In this document: piece by piece, positions 25,654-34,831 of the stretch
Layout: each line of letters begins with the position of its first letter
Numbering within the stretch: the first letter of the stretch is position 1
NCBI GenBank assembly: GCA_947500035.1
Contig: CANMQP010000010.1
Coordinates: forward strand, 372,001-436,000
Source: an uncultured Kiloniellaceae bacterium
GTDB taxonomy: Bacteria; Pseudomonadota; Alphaproteobacteria; Kiloniellales; Kiloniellaceae
Length of the DNA: 64,000 nt
Direction: 5' to 3'
Made by a program: the position numbers and the translations under genes
The notes under the pieces: generated by a model
The model's database searches: none
What the model was told of the DNA's origin: nothing
What the model saw: the letters and a program-made list of their open reading frames with translations, nothing else

Positions 25654-26544
25654 ATGGATTTACGTGCCCTGGAATGTGTTGTCGCCTTGGCAGATGAGGC
25701 GCATTTTGGCCGAGCGGCAATGCGCCTGAACCTGTCACAGCCTGCCCTCAGCCAACGTATCTCGGCGCTCGAGGACGAGATCGGCCATGCGCTTTTTGTC
25801 CGCGTGCGGGGGCCAATACATCCAACCGAGGCAGGTGCGGCCTTTATACGCCGGGCGCGCGTCGCCATTGCCAATGCCGAAGCGGCCAAAAGTGATGCAA
25901 AGCTCGCGGCGACAGGCTCGATCGGGCGATTGCGCATTGGGTTTACTCAGATCGTTCTCTATCGAAATTTTCCCGAACTGCTTCGACGCTTCAGAGAACG
26001 CTTTCCGGACATCGAGACGATACTCTCCGAGCTCTACTCGCCTGCGCAGGAACAGGCTTTGATGGACGGCCGTCTTGATATCGGTTTCGTACACCCGCCC
26101 TTGGTTTTCAAAGACCTCAAGGTCCAAACGCTGGATCAGATCCCGCTCGTAATGGCGATGCCGTCGGACTGGCCGCAGGCGAAGCAGTCCAGTATTCGAC
26201 TCGCCGACAGTGCCGACATGCCGTTCCTCATGGCGCCGAGAGAGATCGGACCGGTATTCCATGATGGTATCGTCGCTGCTTGCAGACAGGCAGGATTCAA
26301 CCCGAACGTCGTTCAGGAGGCGGCCCCTATGTCCATGCTTATCGGCCTTGCGTCCGCCGGACTGGGGGCTGGCTTCGTATGTGAATGTCTATCCGTGGTT
26401 CAGCGCCCGGGCGTATCTTTCTTGCCCGTCGAAGACAAGCTGCCGACAATGCCGGTCGCCATGGCGTGGCGCCGCGACAATCCAAACCCTGCCGTGAAGC
26501 ACTTTTTGGAGACGGCGGTTGAAACTGACTTCGAGGCGGCGTAG
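25654..26544 (+). CDS. LysR-family transcriptional regulator
   Basis: The 296-residue product starts MDLRALECVVALADEAHFGR, then NLSQPALSQRISALEDEIG, a complete LysR winged helix, and has a substrate-binding domain with RLRIGFTQIVLYRNFPELLR and PALSQ-type fold features of the BenM/CatM group (RFPDIETILSELYS, LDIGFVHPPL). It is divergent from the HbpS/GlcG-like gene, with a T-N11-A palindrome between them. It probably controls that gene and itself in response to an aromatic or other small acid; this is inference. Confidence 0.9.
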   Translation: MDLRALECVVALADEAHFGRAAMRLNLSQPALSQRISALEDEIGHALFVRVRGPIHPTEAGAAFIRRARVAIANAEAAKSDAKLAATGSIGRLRIGFTQIVLYRNFPELLRRFRERFPDIETILSELYSPAQEQALMDGRLDIGFVHPPLVFKDLKVQTLDQIPLVMAMPSDWPQAKQSSIRLADSADMPFLMAPREIGPVFHDGIVAACRQAGFNPNVVQEAAPMSMLIGLASAGLGAGFVCECLSVVQRPGVSFLPVEDKLPTMPVAMAWRRDNPNPAVKHFLETAVETDFEAA

Positions 26545-26704
26545 CGGCCATCCTCGGCAAACTGTTTGCTTGTGACTGTTTCCGGACCCTTGTGGCGCAG
26601 ACCTTCCCGCTGAGCGGACCCCGGAAGGACGCTTGATCAGACGGCACCGGGGCGTGCCATAAGGGAATGACCGTCCTGCCTGGGCCGCAGAGACCGTCCG
26701 TACG

Positions 26705-27139
26705 CTAAACCGGAACCGTATCCCGGCCTTCACCACCGAACCTGGTGGCGGCGAAACCGATGATCAGGCCGGCGATGGCGCCTTGCAGGGTGAACCAGAA
26801 GGGTGAAGACATCAGGCTCTCTGCACCGAACGCGGCGGTAAACACCTGCGCCAAATTATCGTATGCGAAGAAGGTCAGAACAAAGTTCATCCAGGCGCCC
26901 ATGAAGGGCGCGCGGAACCACCAGGGCATGGGCAGTTTCAGGATCGGGTGCCAGGTGAAGACACCGAAGATACCGATAATCGCCCCTAACGTGGTGTACC
27001 AGAGCAGAAAGCCCCAGCGCAGCAGCGGGGCTGCATCGGGCACGAGATTTGGAAGCATAAAAAACCCGGCAAGACCGATGATGAAACCGACTGTCTTGCC
27101 AATGGCGATCCGCGTAATGAGAGAAGGGTTTTCAAACAT
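26705..27139 (-). CDS. four-helix membrane protein of unknown function
   Basis: The 144-residue product has four membrane segments at about residues 13-32, 43-62, 75-92 and 112-130, joined by short loops (FTWHPILKLPMPWWFRAPFM between two and three). No recognised motif was seen. AGGAG lies before the ATG at 27139. It is a single-gene unit, convergent with a LysR gene. The two-by-two helix pattern with GIG/IIG-rich segments suggests a small inner-membrane protein of a DUF family that I cannot name. Confidence 0.7.
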   Translation of the reverse strand: MFENPSLITRIAIGKTVGFIIGLAGFFMLPNLVPDAAPLLRWGFLLWYTTLGAIIGIFGVFTWHPILKLPMPWWFRAPFMGAWMNFVLTFFAYDNLAQVFTAAFGAESLMSSPFWFTLQGAIAGLIIGFAATRFGGEGRDTVPV

Positions 27140-27347
27140 CGAACACTCCTGACGTGACGACAAGGTGTTATCGCTGCGCACTTTACTCTGTGCGGTTGAG
27201 GCCCCCCGCGAAGCTTACTATTGCGCGTTTCCGACCCTGTTGCCTTGATTTCGATCAGTCATGAAGCCGTCGGGAAAGTCGCGGGTGTTTTTCGCTCTTC
27301 CGTGAGCTTTCTCTGGTGCTGGTCGCGTTTCGCGCTAGCATGCACCG

Positions 27348-28091
27348 ATGCCTGATCTCTTTTCCCTCATTTTCATAGCGCTGACCTTTCTGCTGGCCGG
27401 GACGGTCAAGGGCGTGATCGGGATGGGATTGCCCTCCGTATCGCTGGCGTTGCTGACGGCATCTCTGGGTCTGCCGCAGGCGATGGCGCTGCTGATCGTG
27501 CCGTCCTTCGTGACCAATGTTTGGCAGGCGGTCACGGGTGGCAATGCCTTGCGCATTCTCAAGCGGATCTGGCTCTTTCTGGTGATGGCGTCGGTGACGG
27601 TCTGGCTGGGGGCGGCGGCTCTGACCCGCGTCAATCTGGATCTGCTCTCGGCCTTGTTGGGTGTTCTGCTTGTTCTCTATGCCGTGTTGGGCATGAGCGG
27701 CGCACGCTTTTCCATGCCGCGGCGCCAGGAAGTCTGGGCCGGACCTTTGCTGGGGGGCGTGAATGGTGTGCTGACCGGAATGACCGGGTCTTTCGTCGTG
27801 CCGGGGGTGATTTTTCTGCAGGCCATCGGGCTGCCCCGGGACATGCTGATCCAGTCCATGGGGATGCTCTTTACCATCTCCACCCTGGCGCTTGCGATTT
27901 CGCTCAAGGGAAACGGCCTGCTGACGGCTGAGCTCAGCGGTATCTCGGCGGTCGCTGTCGTGCCGGCCCTGATCGGGATGGTCCTGGGGCAGCGTCTGCG
28001 GCGGCGCCTGTCCGAAACAGTCTTTCGCCGCGTCTTCTTTGTCGCGCTGCTGTTGCTCGGGCTCTACATCATTGCCGACGCGGTCTGGTAG
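27348..28091 (+). CDS. TauE/SafE family sulfite or anion exporter
   Basis: The 247-residue product has about eight hydrophobic segments and the two repeated glycine motifs of the TauE/SafE family: LLAGTVKGVIGMGLPSVSLA in the first half and GGVNGVLTGMTGSFVVPGVI in the second. Length is normal. It may export sulfite, sulfoacetate or another small anion. The TauE/SafE family is also used for other substrates, so the link to sulfur is weak, although secreted sulfur-transfer proteins lie at 2.9-4.0 kb. No clear ribosome site is seen before the ATG. Confidence 0.88.
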   Translation: MPDLFSLIFIALTFLLAGTVKGVIGMGLPSVSLALLTASLGLPQAMALLIVPSFVTNVWQAVTGGNALRILKRIWLFLVMASVTVWLGAAALTRVNLDLLSALLGVLLVLYAVLGMSGARFSMPRRQEVWAGPLLGGVNGVLTGMTGSFVVPGVIFLQAIGLPRDMLIQSMGMLFTISTLALAISLKGNGLLTAELSGISAVAVVPALIGMVLGQRLRRRLSETVFRRVFFVALLLLGLYIIADAVW

Positions 28092-28115
28092 GCAGGCGGT
28101 AAGGGCGGATGCGAA

Positions 28116-28151
28116 ACGGCCAGCCTTGCGAGCTGGGGCAAGGCCGGCCGT
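28116..28151. terminator. bidirectional hairpin between convergent genes
   Basis: Fourteen-base arms (28116-28129 and 28138-28151, one mismatch) with an 8-base loop lie between the TauE/SafE stop and the GlsB/YeaQ-like stop. No T-run follows. Confidence 0.55.
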
Positions 28152-28169
28152 ATAGAGCCTGGAGAGGGT

Positions 28170-28427
28170 CTAGGAAGAAGCTTTCTTGCTCTTCACCAGC
28201 CGGGCCAGGAAGATCAGCAGACAGGCGCCTGCCGTCGCGGCCAGGAGCTTGGGAATCAAGCCGAAAATACCGACGCCCAGGAGGGGCAGGATGAAGCCTG
28301 CGGCCAGACCGCCCGCGATGCCAAGCAGGATGTTGGCAATCAGGCCCATCTCCGACTTCATGAGTTTCTCCGCGGCAAAGCCCGCAATGCCACCGATAAT
28401 AATTGAACCAATAAGTTCACCGATCAT
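28170..28427 (-). CDS. GlsB/YeaQ/YmgE family stress membrane protein
   Basis: The 85-residue product has three membrane segments and the family start MIGELIGSIIIGGIAGFAAE, then KLMKSEMGLIANILLGIAGG. GGAGACA precedes the ATG at 28427; the frame is open further upstream but the added residues are charged and unlike the family. These small inner-membrane proteins are induced in stationary phase or membrane stress; the molecular role is unknown. Confidence 0.88.
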   Translation of the reverse strand: MIGELIGSIIIGGIAGFAAEKLMKSEMGLIANILLGIAGGLAAGFILPLLGVGIFGLIPKLLAATAGACLLIFLARLVKSKKASS

Positions 28428-28613
28428 AATTCTTGTCTCCGTGTGAATAGGTTTTGCTTTATCCCGGGGTCTTGCACTGGGCCATGAGCCGCGCGCTATC
28501 CCCGCAAGATTTAGATTTTTACTCTGATCATCCTGATGCCGATTTTTTCTATCCTGATCCTCTGAATTCAATTGCCTGATGCCGGCCGCCAAGGCCCGAT
28601 TGGACGAGCCCGG

Positions 28614-28790
28614 CTAGCCAAGAATGCAGTGCTTTGCGAAGTCCGTCGCTTCGTTCGCTGTCCAGTCGCCCTTGGGCTTGTCTTTCATGTCTGCACACCA
28701 TTCCTCGCTGCCGACTTCCGGTGAACAGGCGGCGGTCAAAGCGCCGGCAATCAGAACAACGGCAAAGGTCAGGCGGTTCGTTGTTTTCAT
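28614..28790 (-). CDS. DUF3012 small lipoprotein
   Basis: The 58-residue product has a lipoprotein signal (MKTTNRLTFAVVLIAGALTA with lipobox LTAAC, cysteine at about residue 22) and the DUF3012 core SPEVGSEEWCADMKDKPKGD followed by WTANEATDFAKHC. The two mature cysteines probably pair. GAGGAAG precedes the ATG. Function unknown; family members are short envelope lipoproteins. Confidence 0.88.
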   Translation of the reverse strand: MKTTNRLTFAVVLIAGALTAACSPEVGSEEWCADMKDKPKGDWTANEATDFAKHCILG

Positions 28791-29211
28791 GGTCTTCCTC
28801 GTGTGTCGTCGATCGACTCTCTTTGGTTCAAAATAAGTCGATCTTTTTTCATTTACCTGCGCTGGATGAATCGCTTTCGGAGTTGATTCGACCAAAAGTA
28901 AGTGTTTCGATCCGGCGTCATAGACTTAGGACGTCGTCGCAAAGTCAGGATAGTCCAACGCTGCATCACTGCCTGTTCGTATTAACCCGTAGAGCCTCGC
29001 AGCCGGTCGTTTCACGCGCAGAAAGGCGGGGAGCCAGACTCTTATGTGCTCAGACCCAGGCGTTCAGGCGCATTCCAGCATCAAGTCTGTGGGAATTGGG
29101 TGTCATCGACCTCTGCCGCGATGATGCTGATGCCGCGAAAGAAGCGGGCAATGCGCCGCTTCCAAGATCTGATGCAGAGGAGGGTAATCTGCCCGAAAAC
29201 GTCAGCGCTGT
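28791..29211. other. gap without recognised gene
   Basis: No open frame here has a good start, a protein-like composition or a recognised motif. It separates the DUF3012 gene from the response regulator; both are on the minus strand. The DUF3012 promoter probably lies in the AT-rich part near 28825-28860. Confidence 0.5.
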
Positions 29212-29931
29212 TTACGAGAGTTCCGGGTCATACACGTAGCCCAGACCCCGGACCGTGCGAATGATCGTTGGTTTCTCGGGGTTTTTCTCAATCTTACGCC
29301 GCAGCCGGGAAATCCGGATATCGATGCTTCTGTCGAAAGGGTCCCATGAACGGTCATGAGCCTGCTCCAAAATCTGGTCACGGTTCAGGACCCGGCCTTT
29401 GTTCCGGGCGAAGGCTTTCAGGAGATTGAACTCCATGGCCGTCAAGGGCAGTTCGCTGCCGTCGCCGGCGATCATCTTCGCGGCCTGGATATCCAGGACG
29501 TAATCTCCAAATTGCGCCGTGTCGATTTTGGCCGGGCTCTCCTGCTTTACATTCCCCTGACCTCTGCGCCGCAGAACGGCCTTTATGCGGGCTTCCAGTT
29601 CGCGCAGATCGACCGGTTTGCCCAGATAGTCGTCCGCGCCCATCTCCAGGCCGATAATGCGGTCGACGACTTCTCCGGCGGCGGTCAGCATGATCACCGG
29701 AATCTGGCTCTCGACGCGCAGGGACCTGAGCGCCGCTAAACCGTCCTCACCGGGCATATTGATGTCCAGGATGATCAGGTCGCTTCCGCCGCGCGTCAGC
29801 ACAGAGCGAAGCTCCTGCGCATTGGCCGCTGTCGTCACGGCAAAACCGCGCTTGCCGAGGTATTCCTGGAGCATTTCGCGAACGTCCTGTTCGTCGTCGC
29901 ACACCAGAATCCGTGTCGTCTTGTCGTCCAT
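29212..29931 (-). CDS. OmpR-family response regulator
   Basis: The 239-residue product has a receiver domain (acidic residues in VCDDEQ, phospho-acceptor D56 in LIILDINMP, T in MLTAAGE, K in YLGKPVD) and a C-terminal OmpR winged helix at about residues 140-235 (ELPLTAMEFNLLKAF, RDQILEQAHDRSWDPFDRSI, RTVRGLGYVY). The ATG follows directly after the TAA of the kinase gene, so the two form a coupled two-component system. Target genes are unknown. Confidence 0.95.
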   Translation of the reverse strand: MDDKTTRILVCDDEQDVREMLQEYLGKRGFAVTTAANAQELRSVLTRGGSDLIILDINMPGEDGLAALRSLRVESQIPVIMLTAAGEVVDRIIGLEMGADDYLGKPVDLRELEARIKAVLRRRGQGNVKQESPAKIDTAQFGDYVLDIQAAKMIAGDGSELPLTAMEFNLLKAFARNKGRVLNRDQILEQAHDRSWDPFDRSIDIRISRLRRKIEKNPEKPTIIRTVRGLGYVYDPELS

Positions 29932-32175
29932 TTACCTGTCTTCTTTCACATCGCCCAGAATGCCGAAAACGAGTTTGCGCAGCTCGTCCGGCGAGACCGG
30001 CTTTTCCAGGAAGGGCCGGTCGAGTTCCTCCAAAAGCGCTTGGGACGCCTTTCCCATCGTATCCCCTGTGATGAAGGCGCAACGCCCGAGCAAATAGGGG
30101 AAATCCGCCTCCAGTGCATTGTAGAGGCCGCGTCCGTCAATCTCAGGCATATTGAGGTCGCTGAGAAGGACGTCGTAGCGACGATGCTTCAAACAGGTAA
30201 TGGCCTCATGCCCGGAGTTGGCAATTGTGACTCCGAAACCCTCGTTTGAGAGAACCTCCGCGACAAACTCCGCAACGTCGGCCTCGTCGTCGACCACCAG
30301 GACTCTCTTCGCGGCGGTCTCATCCCTGTGAAGGACTTCTTTCTGCCCTGCGTCGTTCTGATCCTTCGCGAGCGGCAGCCTGATGGAAAAGCGGCTGCCC
30401 TGTCCGGCCTGCGGGTCAAGCCGGATCTGTCCGCCGTGAGAGTGGATAATGCGATGGCAAAAGGCGAGGCCGATTCCCGTGCCGTCGCCGACGCTCTTGG
30501 TCGTAAAGAAGGGTTCGAAAATGCGCGCCCTAATGTTTTCTCGAATGCCCGGTCCGTTGTCCGCGATCACGATCTCGAGGAAGTTGCCGGAACTCTCGAC
30601 AGTCGAAGAAACCTCGACACGGTCGCCGATCCCCGATGCACTGATTGCCTGTCCCGCATTGATAATCAGGTTGATGACCACCTGGGTGATCTGGTCCGCA
30701 TCGGCGAGGATCTCCGGCAGATCCTCCGGCAGCTGCGAGAGGATCTCCACCCCATCCTGTTGTTGCCCGAAGCCCGCGACGTCGATCGCGGTGGCGAGCA
30801 CGGCGTAAATGTTCACCGGCTCCATCTTGGTCGGCTGTTGCCGTGCCATGGCCAGGAAGGTCTTCACGATCTTGGCGCTGCGCTCGGCGGCATTACTGAT
30901 CTTGTCGATCCGGCGCAGGATATCCGCGTCATTGGTCTCCTCCCGCAGCATCAGGGAGTGCCCCACGACGATGGAGAGCGGATTGTTGAGTTCATGCGCC
31001 ACGCCGGCCAGCAGTTCGCCCAGTGCCGACATCTTCTCGTTCTGAAACAGCATGTCCCGCTGTTTGGAGAGCTCGTCCTGCAGTGCCAGTTCATCGGTCA
31101 GATCGCGGGTGCTGGAGACGATGACCTCCTCGCCGTTGAAGGTGATCAGCCGCGCGGAGACGGCGCCGGGAAAGACCTTGCCTTTTTGGTCGACGAATTC
31201 CGTCCGGTATTCGTTCAGCCAACCCTTCTCCCGAAGCGCTTTCAGAAATCCGGGGCGCGCATCCGGATCCGTGAAGAAGGAGCGGTAACTCCGAACCTCT
31301 CCGCTTTCCTTCGCTGTCTCCAGACTGGTGAAAAGCAGCTCTCCGGTCTCGGCCTTGGTCATCTGGATCGGAACCGGGGAGGCCTCTAGGACCTGTTTGA
31401 CCAGTTCCTGGGATTTAACCTCCTCGGTGAGGTCGGTGACGCTGGTCACGATCACTTCCTCGCCGCGGAACTCGGCAAAGCGCGCGGAGATGGAGGCCGG
31501 AAAGACCTTACCCTTGGCAACGACATTCAGCCGGTAATTATCGACCTGACCGTCCGCGAGCATCTGTGTGATGAAGTCAGCCCTTTCATCGATATTCTCG
31601 TAATGCTCCTTGGAGGACTTGGTATTCCCGAAGAGCGCCAGCGCGGCGGGCGAGCGGTAGAGAATTTGACCGTCGCCGGTGCGCGCCATGATCACGATTG
31701 CGGCGCTTGCGTCCAGGACGGTTCTGACCAGCAGGTCGCCTTCGCGCTCGATGAATTCGGCTTTCTTCCGCTCCGTCACATCGGTGCGCGTGACGACAAA
31801 GCCGCCGAGTTTCGTCGGATGGGTCGAGACGAGATAGCACGAGCCGTCCGTATGCGTCAGTTCGTATTCATCGACATAGTCGTGCGTGGTCTGCAGCCGA
31901 TCCTGTATCCAGGCATCCTCCCGGCCGATCGCGTCCGAATAAACCCCCCGGCGCGCGGTCTCGCGCATCAGAATCTCCCAGTCGAGCCCGGGTTCCAGCA
32001 TATCGGCGACCGCCGCGTTCATCTCCTTGTAACGCTGGTTGCACATGACCAGGCGCCGGTCATCGTCGTATAGCGCGAAACCCTCGCTGAGAGACTCGAT
32101 CGCATCCTGCAGCAAATCGCGGGCGCGGCGGATGTCGTCTTCGCTGTCTTCTCTGTTATCTGCCCTACTCTCCAT
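29932..32175 (-). CDS. hybrid sensor histidine kinase with three PAS domains
   Basis: The 747-residue product has no membrane segment. Order: PAS at about 25-135, PAS 150-250, PAS 258-360, HisKA with the phospho-histidine H394 in GVAHELNNP, HATPase with N506 in INAGQA and ADNGPGI, GTGIGL, and a C-terminal receiver with D673 in LLSDLNMP. PAS two and three share the block KGKVFP and GEEVIV, which indicates an internal duplication. PAS one follows the pattern of PAS-7 type domains (FALYDDDRRLVMCNQRY). It is a soluble sensor that likely phosphorylates the adjacent OmpR-type regulator. The signal is unknown. Confidence 0.93.
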   Translation of the reverse strand: MESRADNREDSEDDIRRARDLLQDAIESLSEGFALYDDDRRLVMCNQRYKEMNAAVADMLEPGLDWEILMRETARRGVYSDAIGREDAWIQDRLQTTHDYVDEYELTHTDGSCYLVSTHPTKLGGFVVTRTDVTERKKAEFIEREGDLLVRTVLDASAAIVIMARTGDGQILYRSPAALALFGNTKSSKEHYENIDERADFITQMLADGQVDNYRLNVVAKGKVFPASISARFAEFRGEEVIVTSVTDLTEEVKSQELVKQVLEASPVPIQMTKAETGELLFTSLETAKESGEVRSYRSFFTDPDARPGFLKALREKGWLNEYRTEFVDQKGKVFPGAVSARLITFNGEEVIVSSTRDLTDELALQDELSKQRDMLFQNEKMSALGELLAGVAHELNNPLSIVVGHSLMLREETNDADILRRIDKISNAAERSAKIVKTFLAMARQQPTKMEPVNIYAVLATAIDVAGFGQQQDGVEILSQLPEDLPEILADADQITQVVINLIINAGQAISASGIGDRVEVSSTVESSGNFLEIVIADNGPGIRENIRARIFEPFFTTKSVGDGTGIGLAFCHRIIHSHGGQIRLDPQAGQGSRFSIRLPLAKDQNDAGQKEVLHRDETAAKRVLVVDDEADVAEFVAEVLSNEGFGVTIANSGHEAITCLKHRRYDVLLSDLNMPEIDGRGLYNALEADFPYLLGRCAFITGDTMGKASQALLEELDRPFLEKPVSPDELRKLVFGILGDVKEDR

Positions 32176-32426
32176 GCCGAAACCCTAGCTCACCGATGTT
32201 TCAGTTCGTTTTCTTGTCAGCACTCCAATGTTTCAATTGTTTCAGAAATGAGGCGCCGTGCCGCAATGAAAGCGAATTAACATATTGAAATAATTATATT
32301 GTTTCTCATTATCCCACTTTTATGGCTGTGGAAACAACTGAAACGCGATATCGGGCGGCGTGACAATCGGCTGAAACATGCAGGGCGCAAATAGAGGTCA
32401 TCGACGAACGCAACAAGGCAAGCCCG

Positions 32427-33263
32427 ATGCTCTTTACCTGCAACACACACCACGCCGACCCGGCTCCGATCGTCGCTCTGCACTCTTCGGCATCAGACCG
32501 CAGACAGTGGAGCGGCCTTGTTTCGGACCTCTGTGACCGGCATGACGTCTTCACCTTCAACCTGCCGGGATACGGACAGGACCTCACACGCTGTAGCGCC
32601 TTCAAGGGGATGGCGGCGGTTGCCGAACCGATCCTGCAGGAAATTCTGAAACTCGGCGAGGCCGTCCACCTGGTCGGTCATTCCTTCGGCGGCGCCGTCG
32701 CGCTCAAGATCGCTCTGATGCGGCCCGACCTGGTCGAGAGCTTGACGCTCTATGAACCGGTGGCCTTTCACATCCTGAGGGGCAGGGGAGAGGAAGATAC
32801 CGAACTTCTCGCGGGCCTCAAGCAGGTCGAGGAAAGCCTGCGCGCGGCTGGTCCGGATGGACGCGACGGCCCTGGCATCAAACCCTTTATCGATTTCTGG
32901 AACGGTGACGGTGCCTGGGACCGGATGTCCGAAACCCTGCGCGAACGGCTTGCATCCATGGCTGCCGCGGTGCTTGCCGACTTCGACAGCTGCTTCAGCG
33001 AAGACTGGCGGCTCGAGGATCTCGGCGCATTGGAATTGCCGACGCAGATACTCATGGGCATGGAATCTCCGGAGATCGCGCAACGCACGGCTACCCTGAT
33101 TTTCGGCCAGGTTCCGGATGCCGAACTGGTGATGTTGCCGGGACTGGGACATATGGCGCCAATCCATGCACCGGACTGGGTCAACCCGCGCATCAAACAG
33201 CATATCGCACGCGTCGAGCGTTGCGCTGAGCACTTCGCTTGGCCGCAATCGCACGCAGCCTGA
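32427..33263 (+). CDS. alpha/beta hydrolase
   Basis: The 278-residue product has the alpha/beta hydrolase fold: LHSSASDRRQW at the oxyanion position, nucleophile elbow GHSFGG with serine near residue 92, an aspartate region ILMGMESPE, and the catalytic histidine in GLGHMAPIH. It lacks a signal peptide. Esterase, lactonase or thioesterase activity is possible. It is 170 bp upstream of a methyltransferase gene in the same direction. AAGG lies before the ATG. The preceding 250 bp are AT-rich and likely hold its promoter. Confidence 0.85.
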   Translation: MLFTCNTHHADPAPIVALHSSASDRRQWSGLVSDLCDRHDVFTFNLPGYGQDLTRCSAFKGMAAVAEPILQEILKLGEAVHLVGHSFGGAVALKIALMRPDLVESLTLYEPVAFHILRGRGEEDTELLAGLKQVEESLRAAGPDGRDGPGIKPFIDFWNGDGAWDRMSETLRERLASMAAAVLADFDSCFSEDWRLEDLGALELPTQILMGMESPEIAQRTATLIFGQVPDAELVMLPGLGHMAPIHAPDWVNPRIKQHIARVERCAEHFAWPQSHAA

Positions 33264-33433
33264 AAAGCGCATGACCTAAGACGCGCAAAAACGAACAAGC
33301 ACAAAGACTGAAGCTGCGCGGCGCCCGCGCGGGTGCCTAGCCAGAGGAAACAACAATGTCTATCGGCGGCTTTATCCATCCCATCCGCATGCTCGCGGGT
33401 ATTTCAAATCCCACAAAAACCAAGGAGAGTGAA

Positions 33434-34321
33434 ATGAGTACGAATGTTCTGACCAGCTCGAGCTCTGACCTGCCTGCGACCGGCACTTCAGTCGATGCTC
33501 CGGCGCTCGAAGCCGGGACGCCTGATTTTACGGCCATCAAATCCAAACAGAATGCGGCTTGGTCTTCCGGCGACTATGCCAAGATCGGCGTGACGCTTCA
33601 GATCGTCGGCGAGGAGCTGGCCGAGGCGGTCAATCCCGTGCCGGGATCCCGTGTTCTGGATGTCGCGGCGGGCAATGGCAATGCCACGCTGGCCTTCGCC
33701 CGGCGCTGGTGTGATGTGACCTCCACAGACTACGTGCAAAGTCTTCTGGACGGCGGGCGCAGGCGCGCGGAAGCGGAGCAGTTGGAGGTGGCTTTCCGGA
33801 TCGCCGACGCCGAAGACCTGCCCTTTGAGGACGGGTCCTTCGACAGCGTCGTTTCCACCTTCGGCGTGATGTTCACACCCAACCAGAAACAGTCCGCCGC
33901 GGAGATGATCCGCACCTGCCGGTCAGGTGGTAAGATCGCCATGGCGAACTGGACGCCGGAGGGCTTTATCGGCACCCTTTTCAAGACTCTCGGCAAGCGC
34001 GTTCCGCCGCCTGCCGGCCTGTCCTCTCCGGCGCTCTGGGGAACAGGGGACTGGATTGAAGAGCAGTTCTCCGCCGACGCCCTAGACATCACGATGAAGC
34101 TGAAGAACTTTAATTTCCGCTATCGCTCGCCGGAGCACTTCATCGAGTTCTTCCGGGTCTTTTACGGGCCGGTGCGCAAGGCCTTTATCGCCCTCGATAA
34201 AGGCGGACAGATTGCGCTTTACAACGACATCTACGATACGGTTGGCCGTTTCAACGTCGCGACGGACGGATCGATGATCGTGCCATCCGAATACGCGGAA
34301 GTCATTGTCACCAGGCGATAA
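33434..34321 (+). CDS. class I SAM-dependent methyltransferase
   Basis: The 295-residue product has the SAM-binding motif I VLDVAAGNGNA, an acidic end of strand two in STDYVQ, RIADAEDLPFEDGSFD and a later GGKIAMANWTPEGF. The fold is that of UbiE/Coq5-like methyltransferases. The ATG at 33434 has AAGGAGAG upstream; an in-frame ATG at 33356, which has AGAGGAAA upstream, would add 26 residues (MSIGGFIHPIRMLAG). Substrate unknown. A GC-rich hairpin after the stop separates it from the haemoglobin-cyclase pair. Confidence 0.85.
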   Translation: MSTNVLTSSSSDLPATGTSVDAPALEAGTPDFTAIKSKQNAAWSSGDYAKIGVTLQIVGEELAEAVNPVPGSRVLDVAAGNGNATLAFARRWCDVTSTDYVQSLLDGGRRRAEAEQLEVAFRIADAEDLPFEDGSFDSVVSTFGVMFTPNQKQSAAEMIRTCRSGGKIAMANWTPEGFIGTLFKTLGKRVPPPAGLSSPALWGTGDWIEEQFSADALDITMKLKNFNFRYRSPEHFIEFFRVFYGPVRKAFIALDKGGQIALYNDIYDTVGRFNVATDGSMIVPSEYAEVIVTRR

Positions 34322-34327
34322 TGCGGG

Positions 34328-34359
34328 AGGCCCCTGGCGCTGATAACTGTCAGGGGCCT
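34328..34359 (+). terminator. hairpin after methyltransferase gene
   Basis: Nine-base perfect arms AGGCCCCTG and CAGGGGCCT with a 14-base loop, followed by TAACCTC. The weak T-content leaves its strength open. Confidence 0.55.
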
Positions 34360-34456
34360 TAACCTCAAAGCCGCTTTTACAGTTATTCCAAATCCTCTAA
34401 ATTGCGTAAGCAATAAAGAATCAGTCGAAGCCCGGACAATCAAGAGGGGAATATTA

Positions 34457-34831
34457 ATGGCGTACCAAACTCTTTTTGAGAAATATGGCGGGTTTTCGAA
34501 AGTAAGTAAGATGGTTCTTTCGTTTTATGACACGTTGTTGGACAGCGATGAAATCGGTCCGTTTTTTGACGACATAGACATGTCGAAGATGGTTGATCAT
34601 CAGACCAAATTCGTTGCGTCTCTGCTCGGTGGTCCGGCTTCCTATAGCGATAAACAGCTTTATCAACTGCATAACCACCTGGACATTCGGGATGCGCACT
34701 TCGATGAATTGAAGGATGTCCTGAAAGACACCCTCTCCGATCACGGTGTTGAACCCGCCGATGTGGAAACCGTGCTTCAGGAATTCGAACAGCGGCGCAG
34801 CTTTATTGTGGGGCAACCCCATGTCGATTGA
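34457..34831 (+). CDS. glbN: truncated haemoglobin (group I type)
   Basis: The 124-residue product is a two-over-two globin. Residues seen: YGG near position 10, B10 Tyr24 in SFYDTLL, the E-helix block DMSKMVDHQTKF in which alignment to cyanobacterial GlbN puts Met45 at E7, His48 at E10 and Gln49 at E11, GGP at 58-60, and proximal F8 His74 in LHNHLD. Such proteins bind oxygen, nitric oxide or carbon monoxide; an E10 histidine can also ligate haem, as in some cyanobacterial forms. GAGGGGAA precedes the ATG. Its end overlaps the adenylyl cyclase gene by 11 bp, so the two are translated together. Confidence 0.93.
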   Translation: MAYQTLFEKYGGFSKVSKMVLSFYDTLLDSDEIGPFFDDIDMSKMVDHQTKFVASLLGGPASYSDKQLYQLHNHLDIRDAHFDELKDVLKDTLSDHGVEPADVETVLQEFEQRRSFIVGQPHVD

